Position numbers and translations under genes: made by a program
The notes under the pieces: model-generated
Database searches by the model: none
Seen by the model: only the letters and a program-made list of their open reading frames with translations
Told to the model about the DNA's origin: nothing
Assembly: GCF_018130765.1 (NCBI RefSeq)
Contig: NZ_JAFCJZ010000002.1
Coordinates: 310,001-374,000 of the forward strand
Length of the DNA stretch: 64,000 nt
Source of the DNA: Bradyrhizobium iriomotense
GTDB lineage: Bacteria; Pseudomonadota; Alphaproteobacteria; Rhizobiales; Xanthobacteraceae
Reading direction: 5' to 3'
In this document: positions 1-8,083 of the stretch, in pieces
How positions within the stretch are numbered: the first letter of the stretch is position 1
Layout of the letters: the number at the start of each line of letters is the position of its first letter

Positions 1-2
1 GC

Positions 3-494
3 CTGGTCGCGCAGTACAACAACGTGCTCGCGCAGATCAACACGACCGCCCAGGATGCGTCGTTCAACGGTGTCAACCTGCTGAACGGCGACACGCTGAA
101 GCTGACGTTCAACGAAACCGGCAAGTCGACGCTGAGCATCACCGGTGTGACGTTCAACACCGCTGGTCTGGGCATCTCGTCCCTGACTTCGGGCACCGAC
201 TTCCTGGACAACGCTTCGGCCAACAAGGTTCTGACCACGCTCAACGCCGCCAGCAGCACGCTGCGGTCGGAAGCGTCGACGCTGGGTTCGAACCTCTCGG
301 TCGTGCAGATCCGCCAGGACTTCAACAAGAACCTGATCAACGTTCTGCAGACCGGTTCGTCCAACCTGACGCTGGCCGACACCAACGAGGAAGCGGCCAA
401 CAGCCAGGCGCTGTCGACCCGCCAGTCGATCGCGGTCTCGGCGCTGTCGCTGGCCAACCAGTCGCAGCAGAGCGTGTTGCAGCTTCTGCGCTGA
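3..494 (+). CDS. Flagellin, C-terminal part (5' end outside window)
   Basis: This is the 3' end of a flagellin gene, the structural subunit secreted and polymerised into the flagellar filament. The open frame runs in from the window edge at base 3, so the N-terminal D0/D1 region is missing. The visible part ends in the typical flagellin C-terminal helix (ending NQSQQSVLQLLR). It is nearly identical to the last 160 residues of the complete flagellin just downstream (728-2338), so the two are tandem paralogues. A strong terminator follows at 525-556, and the next flagellin has its own upstream control region, so the genes are probably separate transcription units. Confidence 0.93.
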   Translation: MVAQYNNVLAQINTTAQDASFNGVNLLNGDTLKLTFNETGKSTLSITGVTFNTAGLGISSLTSGTDFLDNASANKVLTTLNAASSTLRSEASTLGSNLSVVQIRQDFNKNLINVLQTGSSNLTLADTNEEAANSQALSTRQSIAVSALSLANQSQQSVLQLLR

Positions 495-524
495 TACGCG
501 ACGAAAATCGCTACTCAAGGCATC

Positions 525-556
525 GCGGCGGGGCTTTTGCCCCGCCGCTTTTTTTT
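525..556 (+). terminator. Rho-independent terminator of first flagellin
   Basis: A perfect 10-bp GC stem (GCGGCGGGGC / GCCCCGCCGC) with a TTTT loop is followed by eight T residues. It lies 31 bp after the stop codon of the upstream flagellin. Confidence 0.93.
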
Positions 557-587
557 GCGCGTTCGCACGAGGCCGGGGAACCGGGGC

Positions 588-608
588 GGGTTAACGCATT
601 GTTAACCC
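588..608. promoter_or_regulatory. CtrA-type box inside a perfect inverted repeat
   Basis: An 8-bp perfect inverted repeat (GGGTTAAC, 5-nt spacer, GTTAACCC) contains TTAA-N7-TTAA at 591-605. That is the full CtrA recognition motif known from Caulobacter and other alphaproteobacteria. It lies about 125 bp upstream of the complete flagellin gene. The CtrA assignment is inferred from the motif. Confidence 0.55.
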
Positions 609-625
609 TGCTGCTTAAGCCGCCA

Positions 626-640
626 TTAACCTTAATTTAA
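626..640. promoter_or_regulatory. Second CtrA-type box before flagellin
   Basis: A second exact TTAA-N7-TTAA motif (TTAACCTTAATTTAA) sits 88 bp before the flagellin start. Two full boxes 20 bp apart fit cell-cycle control of flagellar genes by CtrA. No sigma factor promoter could be assigned with confidence. Confidence 0.5.
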
Positions 641-727
641 AGGAGACCCCCTAAGACTGGACGAAAGTGCATTCCCCGATCGGCGAGCACCGATTCGTAC
701 AGCGTCGCGCAAGAGGAAGATCCGCCA

Positions 728-2338
728 ATGTCCAACATCGTTCTCTCGGCATCAGTTCGCCAGAACCTGTTGTCGCTGCAGTCGACAGCCGACCTGCTCG
801 CCACCACGCAGCAGCGCCTCGCGAGCGGCAAGAAGGTCAATACGGCGCTGGACAATCCGACCAACTTCTTTACCGCCCAGGGTCTCGACAACCGCGCCAA
901 CGACATCAGCAATCTCCTCGATGGCATCAGCAACGGCGTGCAGGTTCTGCAGGCCGCCAATACCGGCATCACCTCGTTGCAGAAGCTGGTCGACAGCGCA
1001 AAGTCGATCGCCAGCCAGGTGCTGCAAAGCCCGACGGGTTATTCGCCCAAGTCCAACGTGACGGCGGCCGCGATCACCGGTGCAACCGCCAACAACCTGC
1101 TGGGTACCGCCTACACCAACAACACGGTCAACGGCATAACCGTTACCAACGACAATACCACCACTGCCGCCAACATCACGGCTAACACCAAGCTGGTTGG
1201 CACGGCGGGCACGTCGTCCGACAACCTCGGCTCGGCCATCACCAACGGTTCGGTTCTGACCGTCAACGGCAAGACGATCACATTCTCGACCGCGCAAACC
1301 ACCTCGACCACGGACTCATTCGGCAACGTTACGATCGGCATCGGCGCCGGCAGCGCTCTCTCGGTGCAGACCGTGTTGAGCGCGATCGACGGCATCACGG
1401 GCGCGGGTACGCCGTCGACCGTCAACGGTACCGGTCAGCTCGTGCTCAGCACCGGCACGGGCCAGGATCTTGCGATCTCCGGATCGGGCAACGTGCTCAC
1501 GGCGCTCGGCCTCGCCGCCGGCACCACCGCCCGCGTCCCGCCTCCGCTCAGCGGCAAGACGTTGACGATCGGCGCGACCGGCAGCGGCAGCCCCGTCAGC
1601 ATCACCTTCGGCACCGGCACCGGGCAGATTTCCACGCTCAATCAGCTCAACGCAGCCCTGGCGCCGAACAATCTGCAGGCAACGATCGACCCGACGGGGC
1701 ATCTCAACATCGTAACCAGCAACGATGCCGCTTCGCTGACGATCGGCGCAATCGGCGGCACGGCCGCGGCGAGCGGTCAGCCCTTCTACGGCCTGATCGC
1801 GCAGCCGCCCGTCGCGGACGCGAATTCGCAGGCGACACGCGCCAACCTTGTCGCGCAGTACAACAACGTGCTCGCGCAGATCAACACCACCGCGCAGGAC
1901 TCCTCCTTCAACGGCGTCAACCTGCTGAACGGCGATACGCTCAAGCTCGTGTTCAATGAGACGGGGCGATCGACGCTGACCATTCAGGGCGTGACTCTCA
2001 ACGACGCCGGCCTCAGCCTTGCGCCCTTGAACCAGGGCGTCGATTTCCTCGACTCGAATTCGGCGAACGCCATTCTGACTTCGCTCAACGCGGCCAGCAC
2101 CACGCTGCGCGCGGAAGCGTCGACGCTCGGTTCGAACCTGTCGATCGTGCAGATCCGGCAGGACTTCAGCAAGAACCTGATCAATGTGCTGCAGACTGGC
2201 TCCTCGAGCCTGACCCTTGCTGACACCAACGAGGAAGCGGCCAACAGCCAGGCGCTCTCGACGCGCCAGTCGATCGCGGTGTCCGCGCTGTCGCTCGCCA
2301 ACCAGTCGCAGCAGAGCGTGCTTCAGCTCCTCCGCTAA
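728..2338 (+). CDS. Flagellin (536 aa)
   Basis: Complete flagellin. The N-terminus has the conserved D0/D1 helix pattern (SVRQNLLSLQSTADLLATTQ, then RLASGKKVNTALDNP), and the C-terminus has the matching helix. A Thr/Ser/Gly/Asn-rich variable D2/D3-like region occupies roughly residues 110-370 and would face outward on the filament. No signal peptide is present, as expected for type III flagellar export. The ATG at 728 follows GAGGAAGA. The gene is downstream of a paralogue with an almost identical C-terminus and upstream of flaF, which encodes a flagellin-biosynthesis regulator. The length is intermediate for Bradyrhizobium flagellins, and the thick versus thin flagellum type cannot be decided here. 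Confidence 0.95.
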   Translation: MSNIVLSASVRQNLLSLQSTADLLATTQQRLASGKKVNTALDNPTNFFTAQGLDNRANDISNLLDGISNGVQVLQAANTGITSLQKLVDSAKSIASQVLQSPTGYSPKSNVTAAAITGATANNLLGTAYTNNTVNGITVTNDNTTTAANITANTKLVGTAGTSSDNLGSAITNGSVLTVNGKTITFSTAQTTSTTDSFGNVTIGIGAGSALSVQTVLSAIDGITGAGTPSTVNGTGQLVLSTGTGQDLAISGSGNVLTALGLAAGTTARVPPPLSGKTLTIGATGSGSPVSITFGTGTGQISTLNQLNAALAPNNLQATIDPTGHLNIVTSNDAASLTIGAIGGTAAASGQPFYGLIAQPPVADANSQATRANLVAQYNNVLAQINTTAQDSSFNGVNLLNGDTLKLVFNETGRSTLTIQGVTLNDAGLSLAPLNQGVDFLDSNSANAILTSLNAASTTLRAEASTLGSNLSIVQIRQDFSKNLINVLQTGSSSLTLADTNEEAANSQALSTRQSIAVSALSLANQSQQSVLQLLR

Positions 2339-2371
2339 AAGTAGCGCCGACGAAGATGACGGATGATGCAG

Positions 2372-2401
2372 CGGCGAAGCTGAAAGCTTCGCCGTTGTTT
2401 T
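2372..2401 (+). terminator. Rho-independent terminator of flagellin
   Basis: A perfect 10-bp stem (CGGCGAAGCT / AGCTTCGCCG) with a GAA loop is followed by TTGTTTT. It lies 34 bp after the stop codon of the complete flagellin. Confidence 0.88.
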
Positions 2402-2625
2402 GAGCGAGATCGCTAACGCTCGATTAGTCGAGATCGGCGCAGGCTGCGATGCATCGTTTACAGTGCGCGCTCTCGGATTTATCCTTGAAGCACGATGAGA
2501 ACCGGGCCCGTAATTGTCCGGAGACTGTCCGTACTCTCACGTAAGCAAATCTTAAACGGTGCTGCCTAGTGTCGGAATGAATCCTTAAGCCTGCATAACG
2601 GGCAAGGAAACTTCCAGGGTGATAA

Positions 2626-2994
2626 ATGTCGAGTTCTGCTGCTTCGGCTTATGCGCGCGTCGCAACGACCACTGCGTCCCCCCGCGACATTGAGGCGCAA
2701 ACGCTGCTGAAGGCCGCCAACAAGCTGCAAGACGCGATCAACAGCGACGATCCCTACGGGGAGCAGACCATGCAGGCCCTGATGTTCAACCGCAAGCTCT
2801 GGACCATTTTCCTGAGCGAGGCGATGCGGGACACCAACCCGCAGCCGATCGACGTGCGGCAGAAGATCGCAAATATCAGCGTGTTCGTGCTGAGTCAGAC
2901 CGCGGCGCTCCAGGCGAGCCCGCAGCTCGATCATTTCCGCCCGCTGATCGAGATCAACAGGAATATTGCCGCCGGTCTGTCCGGGCGGCCGTAG
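2626..2994 (+). CDS. flaF: Flagellar biosynthesis regulator FlaF
   Basis: A 122-residue protein of the FlaF family, which in Caulobacter and rhizobia acts with FlbT in post-transcriptional control and export of flagellin. Recognisable features are the N-terminal AYARV segment, the SPRDIEAQTLLKAANKLQ helix, the central LWTIF motif, and the DVRQKIANISVFVLSQT helix near the C-terminus. It starts 287 bp after the flagellin stop and is separated from it by a terminator, so it probably has its own promoter. flbT is not in this window. Confidence 0.92.
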   Translation: MSSSAASAYARVATTTASPRDIEAQTLLKAANKLQDAINSDDPYGEQTMQALMFNRKLWTIFLSEAMRDTNPQPIDVRQKIANISVFVLSQTAALQASPQLDHFRPLIEINRNIAAGLSGRP

Positions 2995-3007
2995 ACGGAG
3001 ACGAGTC

Positions 3008-3373
3008 GTGGCCGACGTGATGAGCATCCTGTCGAGCTCGTACAAGTCGGCCGGCATGTCGATTCCAAGCCATACCAAATACGTTCCGGTCGATGCCTCG
3101 CTCTATCAGGGCACGTGGACGGGCAAGTATCCCGACGGAAAGACGTTCTCGCTCAGCATCTCGCAGATCGACGGCTTCCGCGCGCAGGTCCACTATCAAA
3201 GTGGCAGCACGTCTCAGTATCAGCAGGTGCTGATCAAGGACTCGGCGTTTCGGTTCGGCAACACCAAGTTCATCCTGACGGGTAACGGCAAGGCCCAGAT
3301 CAAGAACGTCGTCACCGACCCCGCGACCGGGTCGACCTACATCGACACCGCCCAAGCGACGCGGAGCACTTGA
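3008..3373 (+). CDS. Small conserved-looking protein next to flaF
   Basis: A protein of about 121 residues that I do not recognise. The likely start is the GTG at 3008, with GGAG 7 bp upstream. An ATG four codons later is an alternative. The gene follows flaF by only 13 bp, so it is probably co-transcribed. The sequence is polar and beta-rich (YQGTWTGKYPDGKTFSLSIS, later FRFGNTKFILTGNGKAQI), without a clear signal peptide or membrane segment. It resembles a small beta-sandwich protein. A flagellar role is suggested only by position. Confidence 0.7.
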   Translation: MADVMSILSSSYKSAGMSIPSHTKYVPVDASLYQGTWTGKYPDGKTFSLSISQIDGFRAQVHYQSGSTSQYQQVLIKDSAFRFGNTKFILTGNGKAQIKNVVTDPATGSTYIDTAQATRST

Positions 3374-3733
3374 TCAGGCGCTGAGGTCCGTGTTGAGCGG
3401 ACGCGTGGGTTCGGACTTCAAGTCCAGTGCATGGAAGTAAGCACGCCGCCGCAGCATGGCCTCGTCGGGAAATTGATTGACCACCGCGTCCGTCCTGTCA
3501 TTGACGACCTGAAAGACGAAGGATGCTGCCGCCTGGTCGAACACGACCTGGCGCGAGACGTTGTCGTTGGTGTGCAAATCATTGCGCACGATCGCGCTCG
3601 CATCGCTCGCGGCGACCGTCTGGCTCACCGGAAGATCAGTTTGCACGGCTTCATTCGCCGCCGCATTCGACGTCGTTGTGATCTGCACGGGGGCCGGGAT
3701 CCCCACCGGCCTGATGCTGAAATCTGTACTCAT
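3374..3733 (-). CDS. FlaG-like flagellar protein
   Basis: A 119-residue protein. Its C-terminal half has the pattern of the FlaG family: a beta-rich segment SFVFQVVNDRTDAVVNQFPDE followed by a helix beginning AMLRRRAYFHAL, compared with the usual VVQVID..TGEVIRQIPPEE..L. FlaG proteins influence filament length and flagellin assembly in other bacteria. The N-terminal half is low-complexity and Ala/Thr/Asp-rich, also normal for FlaG. The gene abuts the preceding plus-strand gene tail to tail, so the two converge at 3373/3374. The call rests on the C-terminal pattern only. Confidence 0.6.
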   Translation of the reverse strand: MSTDFSIRPVGIPAPVQITTTSNAAANEAVQTDLPVSQTVAASDASAIVRNDLHTNDNVSRQVVFDQAAASFVFQVVNDRTDAVVNQFPDEAMLRRRAYFHALDLKSEPTRPLNTDLSA

Positions 3734-3833
3734 GGCAGCCTCCTGGTTGCCTTACTTGAGTCAAATCCCAACCCCTCTAATAACGCAACCTTGGAACACC
3801 AGGACTGAAGACCCGGTAAGCAAACGTGACTAA

Positions 3834-3862
3834 CCGCGCGACGACATCGTCGCGCGGTTTTT
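3834..3862 (+). terminator. Strong hairpin between FlaG-like and FlgN-like genes
   Basis: A perfect 10-bp GC stem (CCGCGCGACG / CGTCGCGCGG) with an ACAT loop is followed by TTTTT on the plus strand. Both neighbouring genes lie on the minus strand, and on that strand only TT follows the stem. It may still stop transcripts leaving the flgI-FlgJ-FlgN genes. The direction is uncertain. Confidence 0.6.
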
Positions 3863-3892
3863 CGTAAAATTGTCGCTTGTCTTCGACTGCGC

Positions 3893-4390
3893 TCAGAGCG
3901 AGCGGCTGACCGCGAGCGGGGTGATGTGGCGCGGGCCGGGAGCAGCGCGACGCCCTGCGGCGGTATAGGTGTTCGGTACGTTGCGCTTCTGGATCTCGGC
4001 ATTGACACCGCGCACGACGCTCTCGGAGACCGCATGCGCAGTCGCGAGCACGGTGAGGTTGACCTGGAGCATCGCGCGGAACGCATCGTGGTGCCGATGC
4101 AGCGTCGAGAGCAGCTCGGGCGCGGATTTCGCGAGCTGAGCCTGGTTCGCCTTGAGCTGGCTGACGGCGCCGACATAGTTGCGCGACAGCTCCTGCTTCC
4201 TGCTCTCGAGCGTCATCGCCTCGCGGACCTTTCCGGCACGCACCAGCTCGGTCTCGTGCTCGATCAGGCTGAGCAGGGCGCTCATCGCATCCATCAGCTG
4301 CTCGGCGACCTTGCGCGCTTCGGCATGGCTGGGCGCGGCGTTCGGGCGCTGCGCTTGCATCGGCTGACGTGAGGCGTTGAACTGGTTCAT
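3893..4390 (-). CDS. FlgN-like flagellar export chaperone
   Basis: A 165-residue, mostly helical protein starting at the ATG at 4390. A longer open frame upstream overlaps the next gene and is not protein-like. The central helices (AEQLMDAMSALLSLIEHETE, then REAMTLESRKQELSRNYVGA) match the FlgN pattern: a long amphipathic N-terminal helix, then a helix around a conserved LxxRKQEL segment. FlgN proteins are cytoplasmic chaperones for the hook-filament junction proteins FlgK and FlgL. The gene is last in the minus-strand run flgI, FlgJ-like, FlgN-like, with an 11-bp gap to the FlgJ-like gene. Confidence 0.75.
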   Translation of the reverse strand: MNQFNASRQPMQAQRPNAAPSHAEARKVAEQLMDAMSALLSLIEHETELVRAGKVREAMTLESRKQELSRNYVGAVSQLKANQAQLAKSAPELLSTLHRHHDAFRAMLQVNLTVLATAHAVSESVVRGVNAEIQKRNVPNTYTAAGRRAAPGPRHITPLAVSRSL

Positions 4391-4401
4391 CTCGTTGGAC
4401 C

Positions 4402-4779
4402 TTATGCCGTACGAAGAGTGGTTTTCGCCTGCTGGATGATGAGGGTGCGATAGACGTCGCGGGCGACACCGACGCCGCCGGCATTGGCGAAGTTCTTGGA
4501 ATATTGCTCGGTCAGCATCGAGCGCCACACGCCGGTGCCGGGCGTGCTGCCGAACGGGCCATCGCCCTTCAGGCCCGAGGTCATCTGCGAGAACATGCTG
4601 TTGAGGAACATCGCTTCGAAGTCGGTGGCGGTCTTCTGCGCCTTGGCTTGTTGCTGTGGCGCGACCTTTTGCAGGGCCGCGGCGAGCTCGAAGTCGGGCC
4701 GGCCGTTGCGGCTCTCGACCGAGAAGGCCGGGGAGTACGTCGTGAGGTGCGGGGTATTGATCGTGCTCGTCTGCATCAC
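4402..4779 (-). CDS. FlgJ-type rod-binding protein (CheL-like)
   Basis: A 125-residue protein corresponding to the N-terminal rod-binding domain of FlgJ. It has the key segment KTATDFEAMFLNSMFSQMTS, then GPFGSTPGTGVWRSMLTEQY and a C-terminal GVARDVYRTLI helix. In alphaproteobacteria this domain occurs alone, without the muramidase half of enterobacterial FlgJ, and the gene is often named cheL. It acts in rod assembly at the periplasmic face. Its start overlaps the flgI stop codon by 4 bp (ATG at 4779 or 4776), so translation is probably coupled to flgI. Confidence 0.88.
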   Translation of the reverse strand: MMQTSTINTPHLTTYSPAFSVESRNGRPDFELAAALQKVAPQQQAKAQKTATDFEAMFLNSMFSQMTSGLKGDGPFGSTPGTGVWRSMLTEQYSKNFANAGGVGVARDVYRTLIIQQAKTTLRTA

Positions 4780-5900
4780 ATCACCTCGATGTCGGCTTCG
4801 ATCGCGCCGGCGGCCTTGATCGCCTGGAGGATGCTGATCATGTCGCGGGGGCCGATGCCGAGGCCGTTGAGGCCGTCGACGAGCTGCTGGAGCGAGACGC
4901 CGTCCTTGACCAGCGCCAGCTTCCTGCCGTCCTCGGTGACGCTGACGCTGCTGCGCGGCGCGACCACGGTGCGGCCGCGCGACAACGGGTTGGGCTGGCT
5001 CACCTGCGGGCTCTCGGAGATCGTGACGGTGAGGTTGCCCTGTGCAACCGCGACGGTGGCGACGCGGACGTCGCGGCCCATCACGATGATGCCGCTGCGT
5101 TCGTCGATGATGATCTTGGCGGCCAGATCAGGGTCGACCTGGAGCTGCTCGATCTCGGTAAGAAAGGCGACGACGTTGCCTTTGAACTCCGGCGGGACCG
5201 ACAGCTGCACCGTCGAAGGATCGATCGGCTCGGCCGTCTTGACGCCGAGATAGTCGTTGACCGCCGCCGCGATGCGCTTGGCGGTGGTGAAGTCGGCGTT
5301 GCGCAGCGCCAGGCGGACGTTCGGAAGCCGGTTGAGCGCAAACTCGATCTCGCGCTCGATGATCGCGCCGTTGGCGATGCGCCCCACGGTCGGAACGCCG
5401 CGCACGATCTTGGCCGCCTCGCCCTCGGCCTGGAAGCCGGAGATCGCGAGCGAGCCCTGTGCGACCGCATAGACGTTGCCGTCGGCACCTAACAGGGGAG
5501 TGACGAGCAGGGTGCCGCCCTGCAGGTTCTTGGCGTCGCCGAGCGCGGACACTGTGACGTCCATGCGCGTGCCCTGGGTGGCGAAGGCCGGCAGATTGCC
5601 TGTCACCATCACGGCAGCGACGTTGCCGGTACGAATGGTGGCGCCGCGGATGTTGACGCCCATGCGCTCGAGCATCGCTTGCAGCGACTGCTTGGTGAAG
5701 GGGATGTTGTTGAGCGTGTCGCCGGTGCCATTGAGGCCGACGACGAGGCCGTAGCCGATGAGCTGGTTCTGCCGCACGCCTTCGATATTGGCGAGGTCCT
5801 TGATGCGCGAGGTCGCAGCCGCCGACGCGACCGACAACGCCAGCGCTGACAGCGCGGCGCAGGCCACCCCAACAATCCTCACCCAACGAACGCCTGGCAT
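4776..5900 (-). CDS. flgI: Flagellar P-ring protein FlgI
   Basis: A 374-residue FlgI, the periplasmic P-ring subunit of the basal body, which forms the bushing around the rod together with the L-ring protein FlgH. An N-terminal signal peptide is visible (basic start, then VGVACAALSALALSVASAAA). The mature protein begins TSRIKDLANIEGVRQNQLIG and contains the family signature YGLVVGLNGTGD and the C-terminal GLGIGPRDMISILQAIKAAG. The chosen ATG at 5900 is preceded by a GGGGAGCAGAGG purine stretch. The longer frame upstream lacks a signal peptide. The gene heads a minus-strand run and is divergent from fliX. Confidence 0.96.
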   Translation of the reverse strand: MPGVRWVRIVGVACAALSALALSVASAAATSRIKDLANIEGVRQNQLIGYGLVVGLNGTGDTLNNIPFTKQSLQAMLERMGVNIRGATIRTGNVAAVMVTGNLPAFATQGTRMDVTVSALGDAKNLQGGTLLVTPLLGADGNVYAVAQGSLAISGFQAEGEAAKIVRGVPTVGRIANGAIIEREIEFALNRLPNVRLALRNADFTTAKRIAAAVNDYLGVKTAEPIDPSTVQLSVPPEFKGNVVAFLTEIEQLQVDPDLAAKIIIDERSGIIVMGRDVRVATVAVAQGNLTVTISESPQVSQPNPLSRGRTVVAPRSSVSVTEDGRKLALVKDGVSLQQLVDGLNGLGIGPRDMISILQAIKAAGAIEADIEVM

Positions 5901-6133
5901 CCTCTGCTCCCCAAGGCTTCCAAAGAGCCTCCTCAAATCGACAAGACCTGCACGACACTCCCATGACGAGCTGGTCCGGCGCTTTCCTTGCGAGCGCTGT
6001 GCCAACGCGGGGCAGAGGAGTTAGGCGGTTGAATAGGTTGAATAAATCTGTTTCGACCGGTGTCAGCGGGCGTTCGCCTTCAGGAGCGAAACTGCCGCCT
6101 GTCGGCAGATTTTGCCGGGCCGTTTACGGGCCG

Positions 6134-6141
6134 TTAACCAT
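6134..6141. promoter_or_regulatory. CtrA-like half-site in flgI-fliX intergenic region
   Basis: TTAACCAT lies 43 bp before fliX in the divergent flgI/fliX control region. In Caulobacter both genes belong to the CtrA-dependent flagellar hierarchy, and this octamer is a known CtrA-associated motif. A single half-site is weak evidence. Confidence 0.3.
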
Positions 6142-6183
6142 AAAACGGCGAATGTGGCGCATCGATCACCCGGATTGCTTCCG

Positions 6184-6597
6184 ATGCGCATCTACGGACC
6201 GAACGGCACCACGCTTGGAACGTCGGCCAGCCAGGCCAGACGGACCGGCTCCGGCACCTTCGTGCTGCCCGACACCTCGTCGGCGCAGGAGACGCGGAGC
6301 GCTGCCGCACCGAAGGCCGCCGCCAACATCGATGCTCTGCTCGCGCTGCAAGGCGTCGAGGAGGATCCGGTCGAGCGCCGCAAGCGCTCGGTCGCCCGCG
6401 GCAGGACCGCGCTCGACGTGCTCGACGAGCTCAAGATGGGGCTGTTGTCCGGCAATCTCGATGCATCGACTGTGATGCGGCTGCGCGATGCCGCGGCGAA
6501 CCTGAAATCGTCCTCGGGCGATCCCGGACTGGATTCCGTGCTCTCGGAAATCGAGCTGCGCGTCGAGGTGGAACTGGCGAAGGCGGGGCAGGCCTGA
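6184..6597 (+). CDS. fliX: Flagellar assembly regulator FliX
   Basis: A 137-residue FliX-family protein. In Caulobacter FliX couples completion of early flagellar structures to activity of the sigma-54 activator FlbD, and it also helps assemble the P-ring. The N-terminus MRIYGPNGTT and the C-terminal region, with a GRTALDVLDELKMGLLSGNL segment and an LSEIELRVEVELAK helix, are characteristic. The ATG at 6184 is chosen because the N-terminal 24 codons of the longer frame do not look coding and MRIYGPN is the usual FliX start. It diverges from flgI, consistent with P-ring coupling. Confidence 0.92.
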   Translation: MRIYGPNGTTLGTSASQARRTGSGTFVLPDTSSAQETRSAAAPKAAANIDALLALQGVEEDPVERRKRSVARGRTALDVLDELKMGLLSGNLDASTVMRLRDAAANLKSSSGDPGLDSVLSEIELRVEVELAKAGQA

Positions 6598-6616
6598 TCA
6601 GGCGTCGCGCGCTGCC

Positions 6617-6733
6617 ATCGCCCGCCTGGTGCGCAATTGCGCACAGGGGCGGGCGATCCAGTATTCCAGAGACAGTTATTGTTGAATCGATAGCCGCGGC
6701 GTACTGGATTCCCGGTCAAGCCGGGGCATGACA
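6617..6733. repeat. Bradyrhizobium-type palindromic intergenic repeat
   Basis: Positions 6617-6657 form an almost perfect 41-bp palindrome: a 10-bp arm ATCGCCCGCC, a short internal bulge, and GTGCGCAATTGCGCAC at the centre. It is followed by the segments CCAGTATTCCAGAGACAG and CGTACTGGATTCCCGGTCAA that I associate with intergenic repeats widespread in Bradyrhizobium and Rhodopseudomonas. It lies between fliX and a convergent gene and could act as a bidirectional terminator. Confidence 0.6.
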
Positions 6734-6772
6734 GCGGAGTTTGGGGCGAAACCGCACGTCGCCTCGCACACC

Positions 6773-7144
6773 TTACGCCGCTTCCTCCTTCTGTTGGGCG
6801 TCGTAGCGGCGCTGGGCGGCGAGAACGTCTTTCAGATTCTGTTCGGCCCAATCGCGCAGCGGATCGACCGCGGCGGCGAGCGTCAGCCCGAGCTGCGTGA
6901 TCGAATACTCCACCGTCACAGGCACGGTTGCGATGGCGCGGCGTTTGATCAATCCGTCGCGTTCGAGCGACTTGAGAACCTGGCTCAGCATCTTCTGCGA
7001 AATGCCTTCAATCGTGCGGCGCAACTGATTGAAGCGCATCGGCTCTTCGCGCAGCAGCAAGAGGATCAGCACCGCCCATTTGTCGCCGACGCGGTCGAGG
7101 ATCTGGCGAGTAGGGCAATTCGCTGCATAGACGTCGGGCTTCAT
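6773..7144 (-). CDS. HxlR-family transcriptional regulator
   Basis: A 123-residue winged-helix regulator. It has the family hallmarks: an N-terminal CPTRQILDRVGDKWAVLIL segment with the conserved Cys, the recognition helix region RFNQLRRTIEGISQKMLSQV, and the wing ending in YSITQLGLTL. HxlR proteins often respond to electrophiles or thiol stress through that cysteine. It is divergent from an NAD(P)-binding oxidoreductase gene (7302-7913) across 157 bp and most likely controls it and itself. The same arrangement recurs at 59618-61141, but the sequences are not closely similar. Confidence 0.93.
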   Translation of the reverse strand: MKPDVYAANCPTRQILDRVGDKWAVLILLLLREEPMRFNQLRRTIEGISQKMLSQVLKSLERDGLIKRRAIATVPVTVEYSITQLGLTLAAAVDPLRDWAEQNLKDVLAAQRRYDAQQKEEAA

Positions 7145-7301
7145 CGTCGGGTCCTCAATCCATACCGGTCGCCTGCGCGCGCCGGTCCGTTGTGCCGGTT
7201 ACTCGAGCGTAATCAGGTAAGCACAAAGTGCTCTCTTAACACCAGCATTCTTTGCGATATCTAGTCACTGTTAGTTACCACAGAAGCAAAGGAGCCTTCC
7301 A

Positions 7302-7913
7302 ATGAAAATCGCAGTCGCCGGCGCCTCGGGCCGAGCCGGGTCGGAGCTCACCAAGGAGCTGTCGCGCCGCGGCCATAGCGTGACCGCGATCGCCCGGAAC
7401 CCGGAGAAGATCGCGGCCCTGCCGAACGTCACGCCGACCAAGGGCGACGTGCTCGACCAGGCGGGCTTGACCAAGCAGTGGGCCGGGCACGACGTCGCCG
7501 TGAGTTCCGTCCACTTCCTGGCAAGCGACCCGCAGAAGCTGATCGGCGCGGCCAAGGCGTCCGGGGTGGGCCGTTACCTCGTCGTCGGCGGAGCCGGCAG
7601 CCTCGAAGTCGCCCCCGGCGTGAAGCTGGTCACAACTCCCGGTTTTCCGGCCCAATACAAGGCCGAGGCGGAGGCGGGCTCCGCCTTTCTCGACCTGCTG
7701 CGGCAGGAAAAGGACCTGAACTGGACCTTCATCTCGCCATCGGCGCTGTTCATCGAGGGGGAACGCACCGGCAAGTTCCGGCTCGGGACCGATCAGCTTC
7801 TCGCAGATGCGAACGGCAAGAGCTGGATCAGCTTCGCCGACTACGCCATTGCGCTGGCTGACGAGATCGAGAAGCCGGCCCATCTGAAGCAGCGTTTCAC
7901 GGTCGGCTACTAG
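7302..7913 (+). CDS. NAD(P)-binding oxidoreductase (NmrA/YwnB-like)
   Basis: A 203-residue atypical short-chain dehydrogenase of the NAD(P)H-binding NmrA-like type. The N-terminal MKIAVAGASGRAGSEL contains the GxxGxxG dinucleotide-binding loop, followed by a basic residue after beta-2 (TAIARNPEK) that suggests NADPH. The mid-region VGRYLVVGGAGSL and the tail ISFADYAIALADEIEKP are typical. Members act as quinone or aldehyde-type reductases or as redox sensors. The start has AAAGGAG 10 bp upstream. The divergent HxlR gene is the likely regulator. Confidence 0.9.
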   Translation: MKIAVAGASGRAGSELTKELSRRGHSVTAIARNPEKIAALPNVTPTKGDVLDQAGLTKQWAGHDVAVSSVHFLASDPQKLIGAAKASGVGRYLVVGGAGSLEVAPGVKLVTTPGFPAQYKAEAEAGSAFLDLLRQEKDLNWTFISPSALFIEGERTGKFRLGTDQLLADANGKSWISFADYAIALADEIEKPAHLKQRFTVGY

Positions 7914-8083
7914 GCCTTCGGCCGCCCCTGGGCTCTCCAGGATAAACCTTCCTGTGCAAGGGTTTGGGGGCGGTAACCGAGTGATTAAGGAAATATTGTC
8001 TGTCACAGGAGGCCGCTATATAACGCCCCGCTCAACGGACCCCGTTCCGTTTGCGAGTCGTTGCTTAGACAGATAGGCCGCCC

